Shown here: piece after piece, positions 42,357-50,931 of the stretch
Layout of the letters: the number at the start of each line of letters is the position of its first letter
Position numbering within the stretch: position 1 is the stretch's first letter
From: Lachnospiraceae bacterium
Lineage (GTDB): Bacteria; Bacillota; Clostridia; Lachnospirales; Lachnospiraceae
Direction of reading: 5' to 3'
DNA: 64,000 nucleotides
Assembly: GCA_028693165.1 (NCBI GenBank)
Contig: JAQUVX010000016.1
Coordinates: forward strand, 1 to 64,000
Translations under genes and position numbers: made by a program
The notes under the pieces: generated by a model
Database searches by the model: none
What the model was told of the DNA's origin: nothing
The model's input: only the letters and a program-made list of their open reading frames with translations

Positions 42357-42839
42357 TCAGATCTTCCGGCTCTCCGCCACATCCAGCGCAAAGGTCTCAT
42401 TCAGCTTTTTCTGGATCGCAATATAGACAGCAAAATCCGCATCCGAAAATCCATCCAGATTCCGAAAGCTTCTCTGATAACAGCACTGCTCAAAAGCATC
42501 ATGCACCTTGTAGATTTTCCATCCGGCATCTGTCAGATAAAGCTGATACTGGCGGTTGTTATCCTTATTTAAGATCTGCTCCATCCACTCTTTCTTGCGG
42601 AGTTTGCGGATCAACTGGCTGCATGCACTCGGTGTCTTCTTCAAAAGCTCCGCAATCTCACTCGCCGTAATCCCCGGATTCTTTCCCACAATATGAATCA
42701 ACTGCGATTCTGCCTGATACATCGTATCCGAACCATAGTCGTGCGGCAGAGCATCATACTCTGTGATCAGACGGCACCCCTCATCCAATTCATTAATCAT
42801 ATCACAATACAACTGATAACGTTCTTTGTTCTCCTGCAT
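42357..42839 (-). CDS. MarR-family transcriptional regulator
   Basis: The 160-aa protein has the MarR winged HTH (LIHIVGKNPGITASEIAELL, SACSQLIRKLRKKEWMEQIL) and beta-wing NKDNNRQYQLYLTDAGWKI. It heads a two-gene unit with the flavodoxin gene, a common redox- or xenobiotic-responsive pair. GGGGGACAAGAGG precedes the ATG. The N-terminal dimerisation helices are present. Confidence 0.92.
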   Translation of the reverse strand: MQENKERYQLYCDMINELDEGCRLITEYDALPHDYGSDTMYQAESQLIHIVGKNPGITASEIAELLKKTPSACSQLIRKLRKKEWMEQILNKDNNRQYQLYLTDAGWKIYKVHDAFEQCCYQRSFRNLDGFSDADFAVYIAIQKKLNETFALDVAESRKI

Positions 42840-42919
42840 CCTCTTGTCCCCCGGTAACTGTGAAATTCCTCACAAATACTTTATATTGTACCAGAGTTTC
42901 TTCTTGGACACAAGGGAAA

Positions 42920-42970
42920 ACAAATCAAGAAGGCGGGCGTGTGCAACCAACTCCCCTCTCCTTGATTTGC
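42920..42970. terminator. Imperfect hairpin between redoxin and MarR genes
   Basis: AAATCAAGAAGGCGGG pairs imperfectly with CCCCTCTCCTTGATTT. It lies just after the redoxin stop at 42986 and could terminate the minus-strand cluster. Confidence 0.45.
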
Positions 42971-42985
42971 TTATAAGGCTCTTTT

Positions 42986-43534
42986 TTATTTCATCAGATT
43001 TGCCAGTCTCTCCGCGTCTGGCACTGCCGTTGCCGTCTTGCAGTAATCCACATAAGTAAGTGTCATATCCGGAGTTACAATCAACACGGCCGGAAGCTGG
43101 AGTTCATCTCCCTCATACTCACCATGCGTCAGCTTTGTTGTAGCTTTGATCTTGGCAAGCAGCAGCATGCCCGCAGCGTCAATCATGTCCTTCTTCGATT
43201 CTGCCGGTTTGATATCAAATTGTTTATAAAGCTTCTGGTCTGGATCACAGATGATATCAAAGGGAAGGTCACTCCTGGACATCTGGTTTGCAAGCTTTAC
43301 CGGATCTGACTGAAGCACAACCAGAAGCTGTCCATCCGTATCCCGAATCTTCTGATACTCTGCTGCATACTGGTGAATATCATACTGACACAGTGTACAT
43401 CCATAATATCGCAAGAACACAATCGCTGTATTTCCATCGACACGCTTCACTGTATTTGCAATCGAGATTCCCTTCTCAAATGGGGTTTCATACGTGAACT
43501 CCGGGAGCTTGGAATCCGCAATTAATTTTGCCAT
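42986..43534 (-). CDS. Peroxiredoxin-like (AhpC/TSA) protein
   Basis: The 182-aa protein has a redoxin fold with a CxxC-type site (VFLRYYGCTLCQYDIHQY) instead of the usual TxxC peroxidatic motif. It has a downstream VVLQSDPVKLANQ and a C-terminal PAVLIVTPDMTLTYVDY. It belongs to the PRX-like redoxin group. It is the last gene of the M20, YfcC, MalY, redoxin run. TAAGGAGGACAGGGCA precedes the ATG. It may protect the pathway's PLP enzyme or handle released thiols, which is inference. Confidence 0.85.
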   Translation of the reverse strand: MAKLIADSKLPEFTYETPFEKGISIANTVKRVDGNTAIVFLRYYGCTLCQYDIHQYAAEYQKIRDTDGQLLVVLQSDPVKLANQMSRSDLPFDIICDPDQKLYKQFDIKPAESKKDMIDAAGMLLLAKIKATTKLTHGEYEGDELQLPAVLIVTPDMTLTYVDYCKTATAVPDAERLANLMK

Positions 43535-43574
43535 TGCCCTGTCCTCCTTATCGACATCCGATGATCAAATCGTA

Positions 43575-44786
43575 CTATTTGTTAAATACATATTTGTCCA
43601 TGCGGTCAAATGCTTCTTTCACACGGCTCAGCGGCAGCGCCAGGTTCAGACGAATGTGGCACGGGCCATGGAACATCCGGCCATCCTGCCATGAAACACC
43701 GCAATCCCAACCTGCTTTCTCCACCTCTTCGATGGTCTTGCCATGCTTCCTGCACCACTCGGTACAGTCAATAAACAGCATATAGGTTCCCTCTGGTTTG
43801 GAAAGCGTTACCCCGTCAAAATGCTCTTTGATATAATCAGCCGCGTAATTCACATTTTCCGTGATTACCTGGCACAGCTCGTCTGCCCACTCATAGCCCT
43901 CCGGCTTATACGCACCCATCAGTGCATGCATGGAAAGAACATTCATGTCATTGTAATGAGGCAAAGAAGACTCTTTTAAAACTCTCTCACGAATCCATTT
44001 GTTGTAAATGATATGGTAGCTTCCTACCAGACCGGCCAGGTTGAAGGTCTTGGACGGTGCATAGACTGCAACAGTGCGCTGTTTTGCATCTTCGCTGACA
44101 CTCTGGGTTGGGATATGCTTGTGCCCTTCCAGAATAATGTCGGACCAGATCTCATCCGATACAACAAAGACATCATGTTTTTTGAAGATCTCCATGGCCT
44201 TCTCGATCTCCCATTTCTCCCAGACACGTCCACATGGATTGTGCGGAGAGCAGAAGATTGCTGCATGAATCTTCTTGTCTACGATCTTTTTCTCCATATC
44301 ATCAAAATCCATCCGCCAGGTTCCATTCTCATCCTTCTGAAGCGGACTATGTACGATGTTGTAGCCATTGTTTTCCACACACTTGGTAAAACCGATGTAA
44401 GTCGGGGAATTCAGCAGAACATTGTCCCCCTTGGAACAAAATACATTCAGTGCGCTTACAACACCGCCCAAAACGCCATTCTCATAACCGATCGCCTCTT
44501 TGGTCAGTCCCTTTACATCATTGCGGGTCTCATGCCATTTGATGATCTCATTAAAATACGCATCCGGCGCTGCAAAGTAGCCATAGGCCGGATGCTTTGC
44601 ACGCTCAATAATCGCCTCCGGAATGGTCGGACAGGTCGGAAAATTCATATCCGCAACCCACATCGGGATGGCGTCAAATCCTTCCTTCGGCTCATCCGGT
44701 GCAAAACCGGGATTGGTTCCAAGTCCGTCTACTGCAATGGCATCTTTTCCATGACGATCCATAATACTGGTAAAATCATATTTCAT
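43575..44786 (-). CDS. patB: MalY/PatB-type PLP-dependent C-S lyase
   Basis: The 403-aa fold-type I aminotransferase-like protein has the MalY/PatB start (PMWVADMNFPTCPTIPEAI) and PLP lysine in APSKTFNLAGL (about residue 247). It also has SPHNPCGRVW and DEIWSDIILEG, conserved in cystathionine beta-lyases. It should cleave cysteine S-conjugates to thiol, pyruvate and ammonia. It follows a YfcC carrier and an M20 amidohydrolase. AGAGGAGTGTAAAGAG precedes the ATG. The symbol is by family. Confidence 0.93.
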   Translation of the reverse strand: MKYDFTSIMDRHGKDAIAVDGLGTNPGFAPDEPKEGFDAIPMWVADMNFPTCPTIPEAIIERAKHPAYGYFAAPDAYFNEIIKWHETRNDVKGLTKEAIGYENGVLGGVVSALNVFCSKGDNVLLNSPTYIGFTKCVENNGYNIVHSPLQKDENGTWRMDFDDMEKKIVDKKIHAAIFCSPHNPCGRVWEKWEIEKAMEIFKKHDVFVVSDEIWSDIILEGHKHIPTQSVSEDAKQRTVAVYAPSKTFNLAGLVGSYHIIYNKWIRERVLKESSLPHYNDMNVLSMHALMGAYKPEGYEWADELCQVITENVNYAADYIKEHFDGVTLSKPEGTYMLFIDCTEWCRKHGKTIEEVEKAGWDCGVSWQDGRMFHGPCHIRLNLALPLSRVKEAFDRMDKYVFNK

Positions 44787-44872
44787 CTCTTTACACTCCT
44801 CTTCTACTGTTAAGCTATTTAACCATCTTAATTCAGACTATCATACTAACTCACATCTTGCAATGCATTTTT

Positions 44873-46279
44873 CTATGCCCAATTCATCGCAGTCAGTACG
44901 AATATCCATACAAAGGACAACACCGTGAACGTGAGAACTTTTGGCCATATCCATTTCAGCCATTTATCAAACGGAACTTTTGCTGTTACACAAGACCCAA
45001 TCATCCAGCCCAATACAGGCGAAAGAAGATTCGTGAATCCATCGCCAAACTGAAACGCCTGAACAGCCAGCTGTGGGCTTAGCCCAAGTACTTCGCAGAT
45101 TGGTTTGATGATCGGAACCAAAATTGCTGCCTTTGAGGTCGCTGACGGAATAATAGGGTTCAATACCGCGATGATCGCTGTCATGCCAACACTTGAAACA
45201 GATCTTGGCAGGTCAAGCAGCGGTAATGTAAGTATGTATACAATCGTATGAAGAATATTTCCGTTTGTCATTACCAGAGACATCACGCGTGCAAGTCCGA
45301 TCACGACACCAACAAAAGCCATGCTTGCAAGGCCTTTTGAAATGTTATTACCGATCTCATCGCCATTCATGCCAGAGATCGCACCTGCCACAACTGCTAC
45401 CGTAATATTAACCGCCATCATAAACGGATACAGGGATGTGGAATCACCCCACAGGAACGGCCAAAGCACAAACAGAAGATACTGTCCTATAAACATTGCC
45501 ATGATTATAACGGTTCTCAAGCTGAGCGTTGCCTCTTTAATGCTCCCCGTTTCTGCACCTGCCCCCGGCCGCCAGCCTTCGCTCCACATAGGAGAGCTTT
45601 CCGGATTTTTCTTTAACTTCTTACAGTAACGGAGTAAAAACACAAGACCTACTACCATAAAGAAGTTCATGATCAGGAAACGCATACCAAATCCAGAATA
45701 TGCAGGAACTTCCATCATCATCTGTGTAATCATGCATTTCGTAGGACCCGTACCAAATCCAATCAGAGTAGCATAGGTGCTGACACCGATTGCTACAATA
45801 GGATCCAGTCCGAGTTTTGTTGCAAAAATAACACCGATCGGTACAATCGCTATAAAGGAATCATTTCCTCCAAAAGCACCAAGATAAACCATCATACAAA
45901 ACATAATGGAGATAAGAATATTCTGGCTCTTATCTTTCATTTTATATACTGCCCAGTTGATAAAGTCATCCACTGCACCTGTTGCAAGAATTGTTGAAAT
46001 ATTTGCTCCTGCAATCATAACAGTAAAGATAATCAGTGCAGAGCCAACCAGCCCGTCCTTGATCAGCATCATCGCCCCCGCCGGACTGACCGGAGTCTGG
46101 TAACCAAGATAGGCAAATTGATCACCCAGTACTTTTCCGCTCTCGTCCACGGCAAACTGACCAGCCGGGATAAAGTAGGTGCCGATACTTGCAATCATAA
46201 TCAGTCCAAGCATGATCCATAATAAGTGTGGCATTTTAAAAGCCTTCTTTTCTTTCTTTTGATTTTTTTCTTTCGCCAT
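44873..46279 (-). CDS. YfcC-family carrier (C4-dicarboxylate/AbgT-like superfamily)
   Basis: The 468-aa protein has about twelve transmembrane helices and YfcC-type motifs (WIMLGLIMIASIGTYFIPAG, GAFGGNDSFIAIVPIG, NPIIPSATSKAAILVPIIKP). YfcC proteins are probably importers of peptides or amino-acid derivatives. GAGAGGAGAATGAGTC precedes the ATG. It lies between the M20 amidohydrolase and the C-S lyase, implying it imports their substrate. Confidence 0.9.
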   Translation of the reverse strand: MAKEKNQKKEKKAFKMPHLLWIMLGLIMIASIGTYFIPAGQFAVDESGKVLGDQFAYLGYQTPVSPAGAMMLIKDGLVGSALIIFTVMIAGANISTILATGAVDDFINWAVYKMKDKSQNILISIMFCMMVYLGAFGGNDSFIAIVPIGVIFATKLGLDPIVAIGVSTYATLIGFGTGPTKCMITQMMMEVPAYSGFGMRFLIMNFFMVVGLVFLLRYCKKLKKNPESSPMWSEGWRPGAGAETGSIKEATLSLRTVIIMAMFIGQYLLFVLWPFLWGDSTSLYPFMMAVNITVAVVAGAISGMNGDEIGNNISKGLASMAFVGVVIGLARVMSLVMTNGNILHTIVYILTLPLLDLPRSVSSVGMTAIIAVLNPIIPSATSKAAILVPIIKPICEVLGLSPQLAVQAFQFGDGFTNLLSPVLGWMIGSCVTAKVPFDKWLKWIWPKVLTFTVLSFVWIFVLTAMNWA

Positions 46280-46305
46280 GACTCATTCTCCTCTCTGTCT
46301 CCCGT

Positions 46306-47505
46306 TTACTGTTCCCCTAAAAAACGCACCACATATTTAACTGTTGACAAAAGCCCAATTGGCAGAACATTTTCATCTACATCAAAATACTCGTTGTGAT
46401 GGGTTGCACCGCTTCCATACTCCGGATTGCGTATCCCCAGGAACGCAAATACCGATGGGAAGATCGCGGCAATTCTGCTGAATGATTCTGACGCATACCA
46501 TTTGTCACAATGAGCAACTGTTCCTTCCGGAAGAATCTCATTGAGGGCTTCTGTAGCCAGCTCGGAACATGTTGCATCGGTCATAACAGGAACCACTGCA
46601 ATTCCGGTTTTCGGTGCATAAGTTACCGTGCAGTTATTCATAGCCGCTGTATGTTCACATACCTTCTTTAGAATTTCTACCGACTTCTTGCCCTCTTCTA
46701 TATTAAAGAATCGAAACGATCCAAGCACACGAGCGGTCTCCGGAATCACGTTTCCCGTTGTTCCTCCCTGGATACTTGTAATTCCAAGTGTAACCGTTTC
46801 TTCCACATTCAGCTGGTTTTCAAAAGCACAGGCCAGATTCGGAAGGATCTGCGCTGCAGTATAAACCGGGTTGATCGAAAGGTCCGGTCTGGAACCATGG
46901 CCCCCCTTTCCATGAACCGTAAAGTCAACCGATACAGCTCCAGCCATGCGCGGCCCTGGTTCTACACAAATTTTCCCGGAGTCCAGGGCGGCGTACACAT
47001 GAATCGCCCACACACCATCCATCTTACGACTCTTTAGAGCTTCTACCATCTGAAAGGAGCCTCCGCCATTTTCTTCCCCTTCTTCAAAGCAAAAATCAAT
47101 GATTCCAGACAAGTCATCTTTGAGTTCACACAGAACCTTCATGGCGCTTAAGAGCATCGCGCTGTGTGCATCGTGTCCACAGGCATGGCATGTTGCAGGA
47201 TTTTCTGAGACGCAAACTCTGGGCCCTGCCAGATTGTTTGGATTCTCAGGTAATGGAAGCGCATCAATATCCGCGCGGAGAGCAATTCGCTTCCCTTCTC
47301 TTCCTGTATCCAGTGTAGCTACCAGACCCGTCTTTTCCAGTTTCTCATACGGAAGTCCAAGTTTTTCGATCTCTTCACGAATAAAAGCACTTGTCTTCAT
47401 TTCCGTACCGCTGATTTCTGCAAAACGATGAATTTTTCTTCTCGACTCCACAGTATAATCGTTCAATTTAGCTGCCAGTTCCTTAATTCTCTCATTTTTA
47501 ATCAT
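46306..47505 (-). CDS. M20D-family amidohydrolase (N-acyl amino acid deacylase type)
   Basis: The 399-aa protein has the metal site HACGHDAHSAML (about residues 104-115), the catalytic acidic cluster EEGEENGGG and HGKGGHGSRPD of the dimerisation domain. These are typical of aminoacylase/hippurate-hydrolase-type M20D enzymes. It would deacylate an imported N-acyl amino acid. It heads the cluster with the YfcC carrier and C-S lyase. GAAGGGAGAATAGGCA precedes the ATG. Confidence 0.93.
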   Translation of the reverse strand: MIKNERIKELAAKLNDYTVESRRKIHRFAEISGTEMKTSAFIREEIEKLGLPYEKLEKTGLVATLDTGREGKRIALRADIDALPLPENPNNLAGPRVCVSENPATCHACGHDAHSAMLLSAMKVLCELKDDLSGIIDFCFEEGEENGGGSFQMVEALKSRKMDGVWAIHVYAALDSGKICVEPGPRMAGAVSVDFTVHGKGGHGSRPDLSINPVYTAAQILPNLACAFENQLNVEETVTLGITSIQGGTTGNVIPETARVLGSFRFFNIEEGKKSVEILKKVCEHTAAMNNCTVTYAPKTGIAVVPVMTDATCSELATEALNEILPEGTVAHCDKWYASESFSRIAAIFPSVFAFLGIRNPEYGSGATHHNEYFDVDENVLPIGLLSTVKYVVRFLGEQ

Positions 47506-47545
47506 TGCCTATTCTCCCTTCCCTTTGCCTCCGCTTTATGCTTTC

Positions 47546-47599
47546 CTATGTCAGCGGTGTTTCATCAAACTCACGCATAGCTTCAAGGTGCTTAACCAT
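47546..47599 (-). CDS. Possible 17-aa leader peptide or gene remnant
   Basis: ATG at 47599 opens MVKHLEAMREFDETPLT and a stop. The reading extends in frame upstream (YIFPKRLSNL) without a start until a stop codon. No good ribosome binding site is seen. It lies in the leader of the M20 gene and could be a remnant of an old gene's C-terminus. Confidence 0.2.
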   Translation of the reverse strand: MVKHLEAMREFDETPLT

Positions 47600-47691
47600 T
47601 AAGTTGCTTAACCGTTTGGGAAAAATATAAATCTGCCTTCCTCAGATTTTTCATGGTCATTTTGATATGTTTTCTATCTCACTTAATAATC

Positions 47692-47720
47692 ACTTTATCA
47701 TATTGTTGTGCATTTTGCAA
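47692..47720 (-). promoter_or_regulatory. Promoter of the M20-YfcC-patB-redoxin cluster
   Basis: TTGCAA (47715-47720), 17 nt and TAAAGT (47692-47697) form a promoter about 185 nt before the M20 start. The remaining 326-nt gap (47506-47831) holds two GGTTAAGCA direct repeats (within 47588-47616) in the leader, a possible operator, and AT-rich sequence without other genes. Confidence 0.5.
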
Positions 47721-47831
47721 TACAGATTTTATATTTTTTTAATTAATTAGGTATATGTCACAATTTTCAGCTGTTTTTATTACTTCCCCTTTCTTTTTTC
47801 ATTGTCGCAAATGAAGAATCAAAAGAATTGT

Positions 47832-49064
47832 TTAAACCACCAACCCATTTAACACAAAGTAATAACCAAATGCCACTACCGAAAATATCACCACCATAGG
47901 CATCGTCTTTCTAACCATCCTCCCAAGCGGAATCCGGTAATCCTCCGCGCAGAGTGTCAGACAGATATGAACCGGAGAAATCTGCATCGCCACATAGTTC
48001 ATGCACATGAGCAAAATAAAAAGCGGCAGCGCATTCGCATTTCCCAGGGAAGCCATCGCCATCGGCATGCATAACACAATAATCGCCTGGCTTCCGGCCA
48101 CGGTACTTCCGATAAAGAAAATCAACGCAAAAATAAGGAATTCCGGGAGCGGCATCTTAGAAAAGAATTCCGGGAGTTCTGTGATCACGCCCGTCGCGCC
48201 AAGAATCTCCTTAAACATCATAACAAGCGCCGTACTCAACAACAGTTTCCCTTCAAATGCCGTCCGGAAAAAGGGCAGGATCTCCTTGATCGAAAACTGA
48301 TTGACAAACACGTTGAGCACAATGCAAATCAATACTGCTATGTACACCGGGAGATTGAAAACAAGAATCAGCGCAATCGCCAGTGCGATCGCCCAGATAC
48401 TTTTTGCCAGAAGAATCCAGTAGTATCGTTTTAACTGATCTGGAATCATCCCGGTATCCTTGGGGATTCTTCTCAGGTACACCACATACCCGACAAGAAA
48501 CAGCGCCACAACCATCGGAAGCATGGCGATCAGGAACTGACTTACGGTCACCCTTCCATTGGTCAGACTGATTGCGATGAAAATAGTCGTATACGTGGGT
48601 AGAAAGCTTTCCGAAATATGTCGGAAGTAGGAGGTAATGGCTGCCTTTTCTTCCGTATTCAAATAATCTCCCACACTTTCACGAACGATCGGTCCGCAGA
48701 TCAGAACTGTGCTGGCCGCGGGAAGGCAGCCGAGCATAAACGGCGCCAGAGACGCATTGATCCTCCGATTATTGAAAATGCCATTGAGTGCTACCTGGGA
48801 ATTGCTCAAATTCCTGCGTTTTTCCATCATGCGCTGCAAAAACGTAATGGTATAAAACACAAGCAACGACTGAATCGTATCCTTGCCAATGGCTCCCAGC
48901 CACAAAGCCCGACCGGCTGTTGTAAGCGGCAGACGATACAGCACCACCGCACCAACCATCGCAGCCACAATCGCAATGCGAAGCGGTTGTCTGTACCACA
49001 TGACAAGAATAATGATTGCAAAAACCACCAACAATTTTAATACATCCATGACCATAGCATCCAT
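47832..49064 (-). CDS. DUF401-family permease
   Basis: The 410-aa protein is strongly hydrophobic with about ten transmembrane segments (LLVVFAIIILVMWYRQPLRI, LFVMM-like repeats and FLIFALIFFIGSTVAGSQAI). It matches DUF401 integral membrane proteins, distant relatives of gluconate- or dicarboxylate-type carriers. Substrate unknown. TAAGGAGGTCCCTATAT precedes the ATG. It lies beside the DMT exporter on the same strand. Confidence 0.85.
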   Translation of the reverse strand: MDAMVMDVLKLLVVFAIIILVMWYRQPLRIAIVAAMVGAVVLYRLPLTTAGRALWLGAIGKDTIQSLLVFYTITFLQRMMEKRRNLSNSQVALNGIFNNRRINASLAPFMLGCLPAASTVLICGPIVRESVGDYLNTEEKAAITSYFRHISESFLPTYTTIFIAISLTNGRVTVSQFLIAMLPMVVALFLVGYVVYLRRIPKDTGMIPDQLKRYYWILLAKSIWAIALAIALILVFNLPVYIAVLICIVLNVFVNQFSIKEILPFFRTAFEGKLLLSTALVMMFKEILGATGVITELPEFFSKMPLPEFLIFALIFFIGSTVAGSQAIIVLCMPMAMASLGNANALPLFILLMCMNYVAMQISPVHICLTLCAEDYRIPLGRMVRKTMPMVVIFSVVAFGYYFVLNGLVV

Positions 49065-49089
49065 ATAGGGACCTCCTTATTATTTAACT

Positions 49090-50004
49090 TCATTGCTTCT
49101 TATCCGTTGATCGCACAGCGGCTGTCCGATTCAGCATATACACTCCGCACAGAATAAACACCGCACCCACCAGCTCCCGAATTCCAAATGTCTCCTGCAG
49201 GAAAACCACACCGGCAACAATCGACACCAGTGTCGTAATGTTGGCAAACGAACTCGTCTGTGTCACCGGAAGATAGGTCGCTGCATAATTCATGCAGAAA
49301 AATGCCAGTACGGAAGAAATTACAGCCAGATAAATAAGAGCAGCAACAAAGGTCGGTTCCGAACACGCCCTGACCCATGCTGAGATCATGGTACCCTTAC
49401 TCTGAATCAGGCTAAAGGTCAGGAAACTGACACAGCCCGCTGCAAACATCGCATAGGTACGTTCCAGCGCGGTAAATTCAACCGAACACTTTCTGCTGAG
49501 GACGGCATAGAGTGAACCTGATATGACTGCGCCTGTCAGAAGCAGAACTCCTCTTCCCGTCACGCTGCCATCGCCGGCTCCTGTTACCGAGATGATGCAG
49601 ACACCCAGCACGGAGCAGATCGCCCAGGCAAATTTTTCCCAGTGGAATGCTTCTCGCAAAACCACCGTTGCCAGAATAAAGGTCACAACCGGAATCAGTG
49701 CAATCATCAGACCGGAAAAAGAGGATGTACTATACTGAATGCCATAGCATTCACACAGAAAATAAATAACGGGCTGACAAATACTCATCGGGAGCAAAAC
49801 CCCAAACTTTTTTCCCCGAAACCTGACTTTGATCACACGCAGCATTAAAAACACATTCAATACCGCAAACGCCAGCGTAAAGCGAAAAGCCAGCAGAGCA
49901 ATCGGATCAATCGAGCGAAGTGCAATCTTAGAAGCCAAAAAACTAAATCCGAAAATCCCATTTCCAACCAGGACCGCAAGCATTGCCCTGTTCCTTTTTG
50001 ACAT
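49090..50004 (-). CDS. EamA/DMT-family transporter
   Basis: The 304-aa protein has ten hydrophobic segments arranged as two EamA repeats (AMLAVLVGNGIFGFSFLASK at the start and LLLTGAVISGSLYAVLSRKC at the second). DMT proteins usually export amino acids or metabolites. GGCGGGAGGGGATCATC precedes the ATG. It is divergent from the YheO-like regulator, which may control it. Confidence 0.92.
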   Translation of the reverse strand: MSKRNRAMLAVLVGNGIFGFSFLASKIALRSIDPIALLAFRFTLAFAVLNVFLMLRVIKVRFRGKKFGVLLPMSICQPVIYFLCECYGIQYSTSSFSGLMIALIPVVTFILATVVLREAFHWEKFAWAICSVLGVCIISVTGAGDGSVTGRGVLLLTGAVISGSLYAVLSRKCSVEFTALERTYAMFAAGCVSFLTFSLIQSKGTMISAWVRACSEPTFVAALIYLAVISSVLAFFCMNYAATYLPVTQTSSFANITTLVSIVAGVVFLQETFGIRELVGAVFILCGVYMLNRTAAVRSTDKKQ

Positions 50005-50211
50005 GATGATCCCCTCCCGCCATAATGATTGTTCATTTATTATTTATGATAGCAATTTTATCACTCTTTTGACAGATATGCAATATTTTCTATATCTTTT
50101 AAATTTTGTCTGTTTTTGATATTTGGGATATCTCCCTCCCCCACTGGTAAAAAATCTCATTTTATGATAAACTGTAGCAATATAAGTTTATTATTTAAAG
50201 GAGGCTTCCCT

Positions 50212-50856
50212 ATGACCGACCAGGAAGTATTGGCAATGTATGATCCCTTGGTGGGATTCCTGTCCAAATTGTGCGGACCATCCTGCGAGGTACTGCTGCA
50301 TGATGTTTCCAATCCGAAGAATTCCGTTATTGCAATCGAAAATGGTGCTCTCTCCGGGCGTTCTCTTGGCAGTCCGCTGACAGATCTGGCCTACAGGGTC
50401 ATGGAGACTGGCGAATACAAGACGCAGCACTATCTGTCCAACTATTCCGGCAGCAGCAAGGGGCGGCCATTTCTGTCCAACACCTATTTCATTACGAACG
50501 AAGACCGTCTGATCGGGCTGCTCTGCATCAACCGTGATACCGGCCCCATGCACGAGCTCGACCGCGCGCTCGAATCTCTGAGGCAGCAGTACAACTTATT
50601 CGATGTCGCCATGCCGGAGATTCACGAGACTCTGGAGGCACCGGTTCCCGTCATTCTGGAGAACTTAGTCAGCGCCGCCATCGACGAGGTCGGGGTTCCA
50701 AGGGAACGCCTGACCATCCATGAGAAGGTCGCGATCGTCCATAAGCTTTCCGAACAGGGTGTCCTCAACATGAGGGGCTCCATCGCCGAGATCGCCAGAC
50801 AGTTCGACGTGTCTGAGCCGACCATCTACCGCTACATCAACCGCGGAAGGAAATAA
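50212..50856 (+). CDS. YheO/DauR-like PAS-HTH transcriptional regulator
   Basis: From ATG 50212 (AAAGGAGGCTTCCCT upstream) the 214-aa protein has an N-terminal YheO-type PAS domain (LCGPSCEVLLHDVSNPKNSV, FITNEDRLIGLLCINRDTG). The C-terminal DauR-type HTH reads GSIAEIARQFDVSEPTIYRY. DauR represses D-amino-acid catabolism in Pseudomonas. Here it is divergent from the DMT gene and near the amino-acid derivative cluster, so it may regulate these. Confidence 0.88.
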   Translation: MTDQEVLAMYDPLVGFLSKLCGPSCEVLLHDVSNPKNSVIAIENGALSGRSLGSPLTDLAYRVMETGEYKTQHYLSNYSGSSKGRPFLSNTYFITNEDRLIGLLCINRDTGPMHELDRALESLRQQYNLFDVAMPEIHETLEAPVPVILENLVSAAIDEVGVPRERLTIHEKVAIVHKLSEQGVLNMRGSIAEIARQFDVSEPTIYRYINRGRK

Positions 50857-50861
50857 AAGAG

Positions 50862-50912
50862 AGCTCGAAACCGGATTGCCAATTCACATTCCGGATTTCG
50901 AGCTCTTTTTCT
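50862..50912. terminator. Bidirectional terminator after the YheO-like gene
   Basis: GAGCTCGAAACCGGA pairs with TTCCGGATTTCGAGCTC, followed by TTTTT on plus and with AAAAGA at the other end. It lies between convergent genes. Confidence 0.85.
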
Positions 50913-50931
50913 ATTGATTTTGTTTTCCGTA

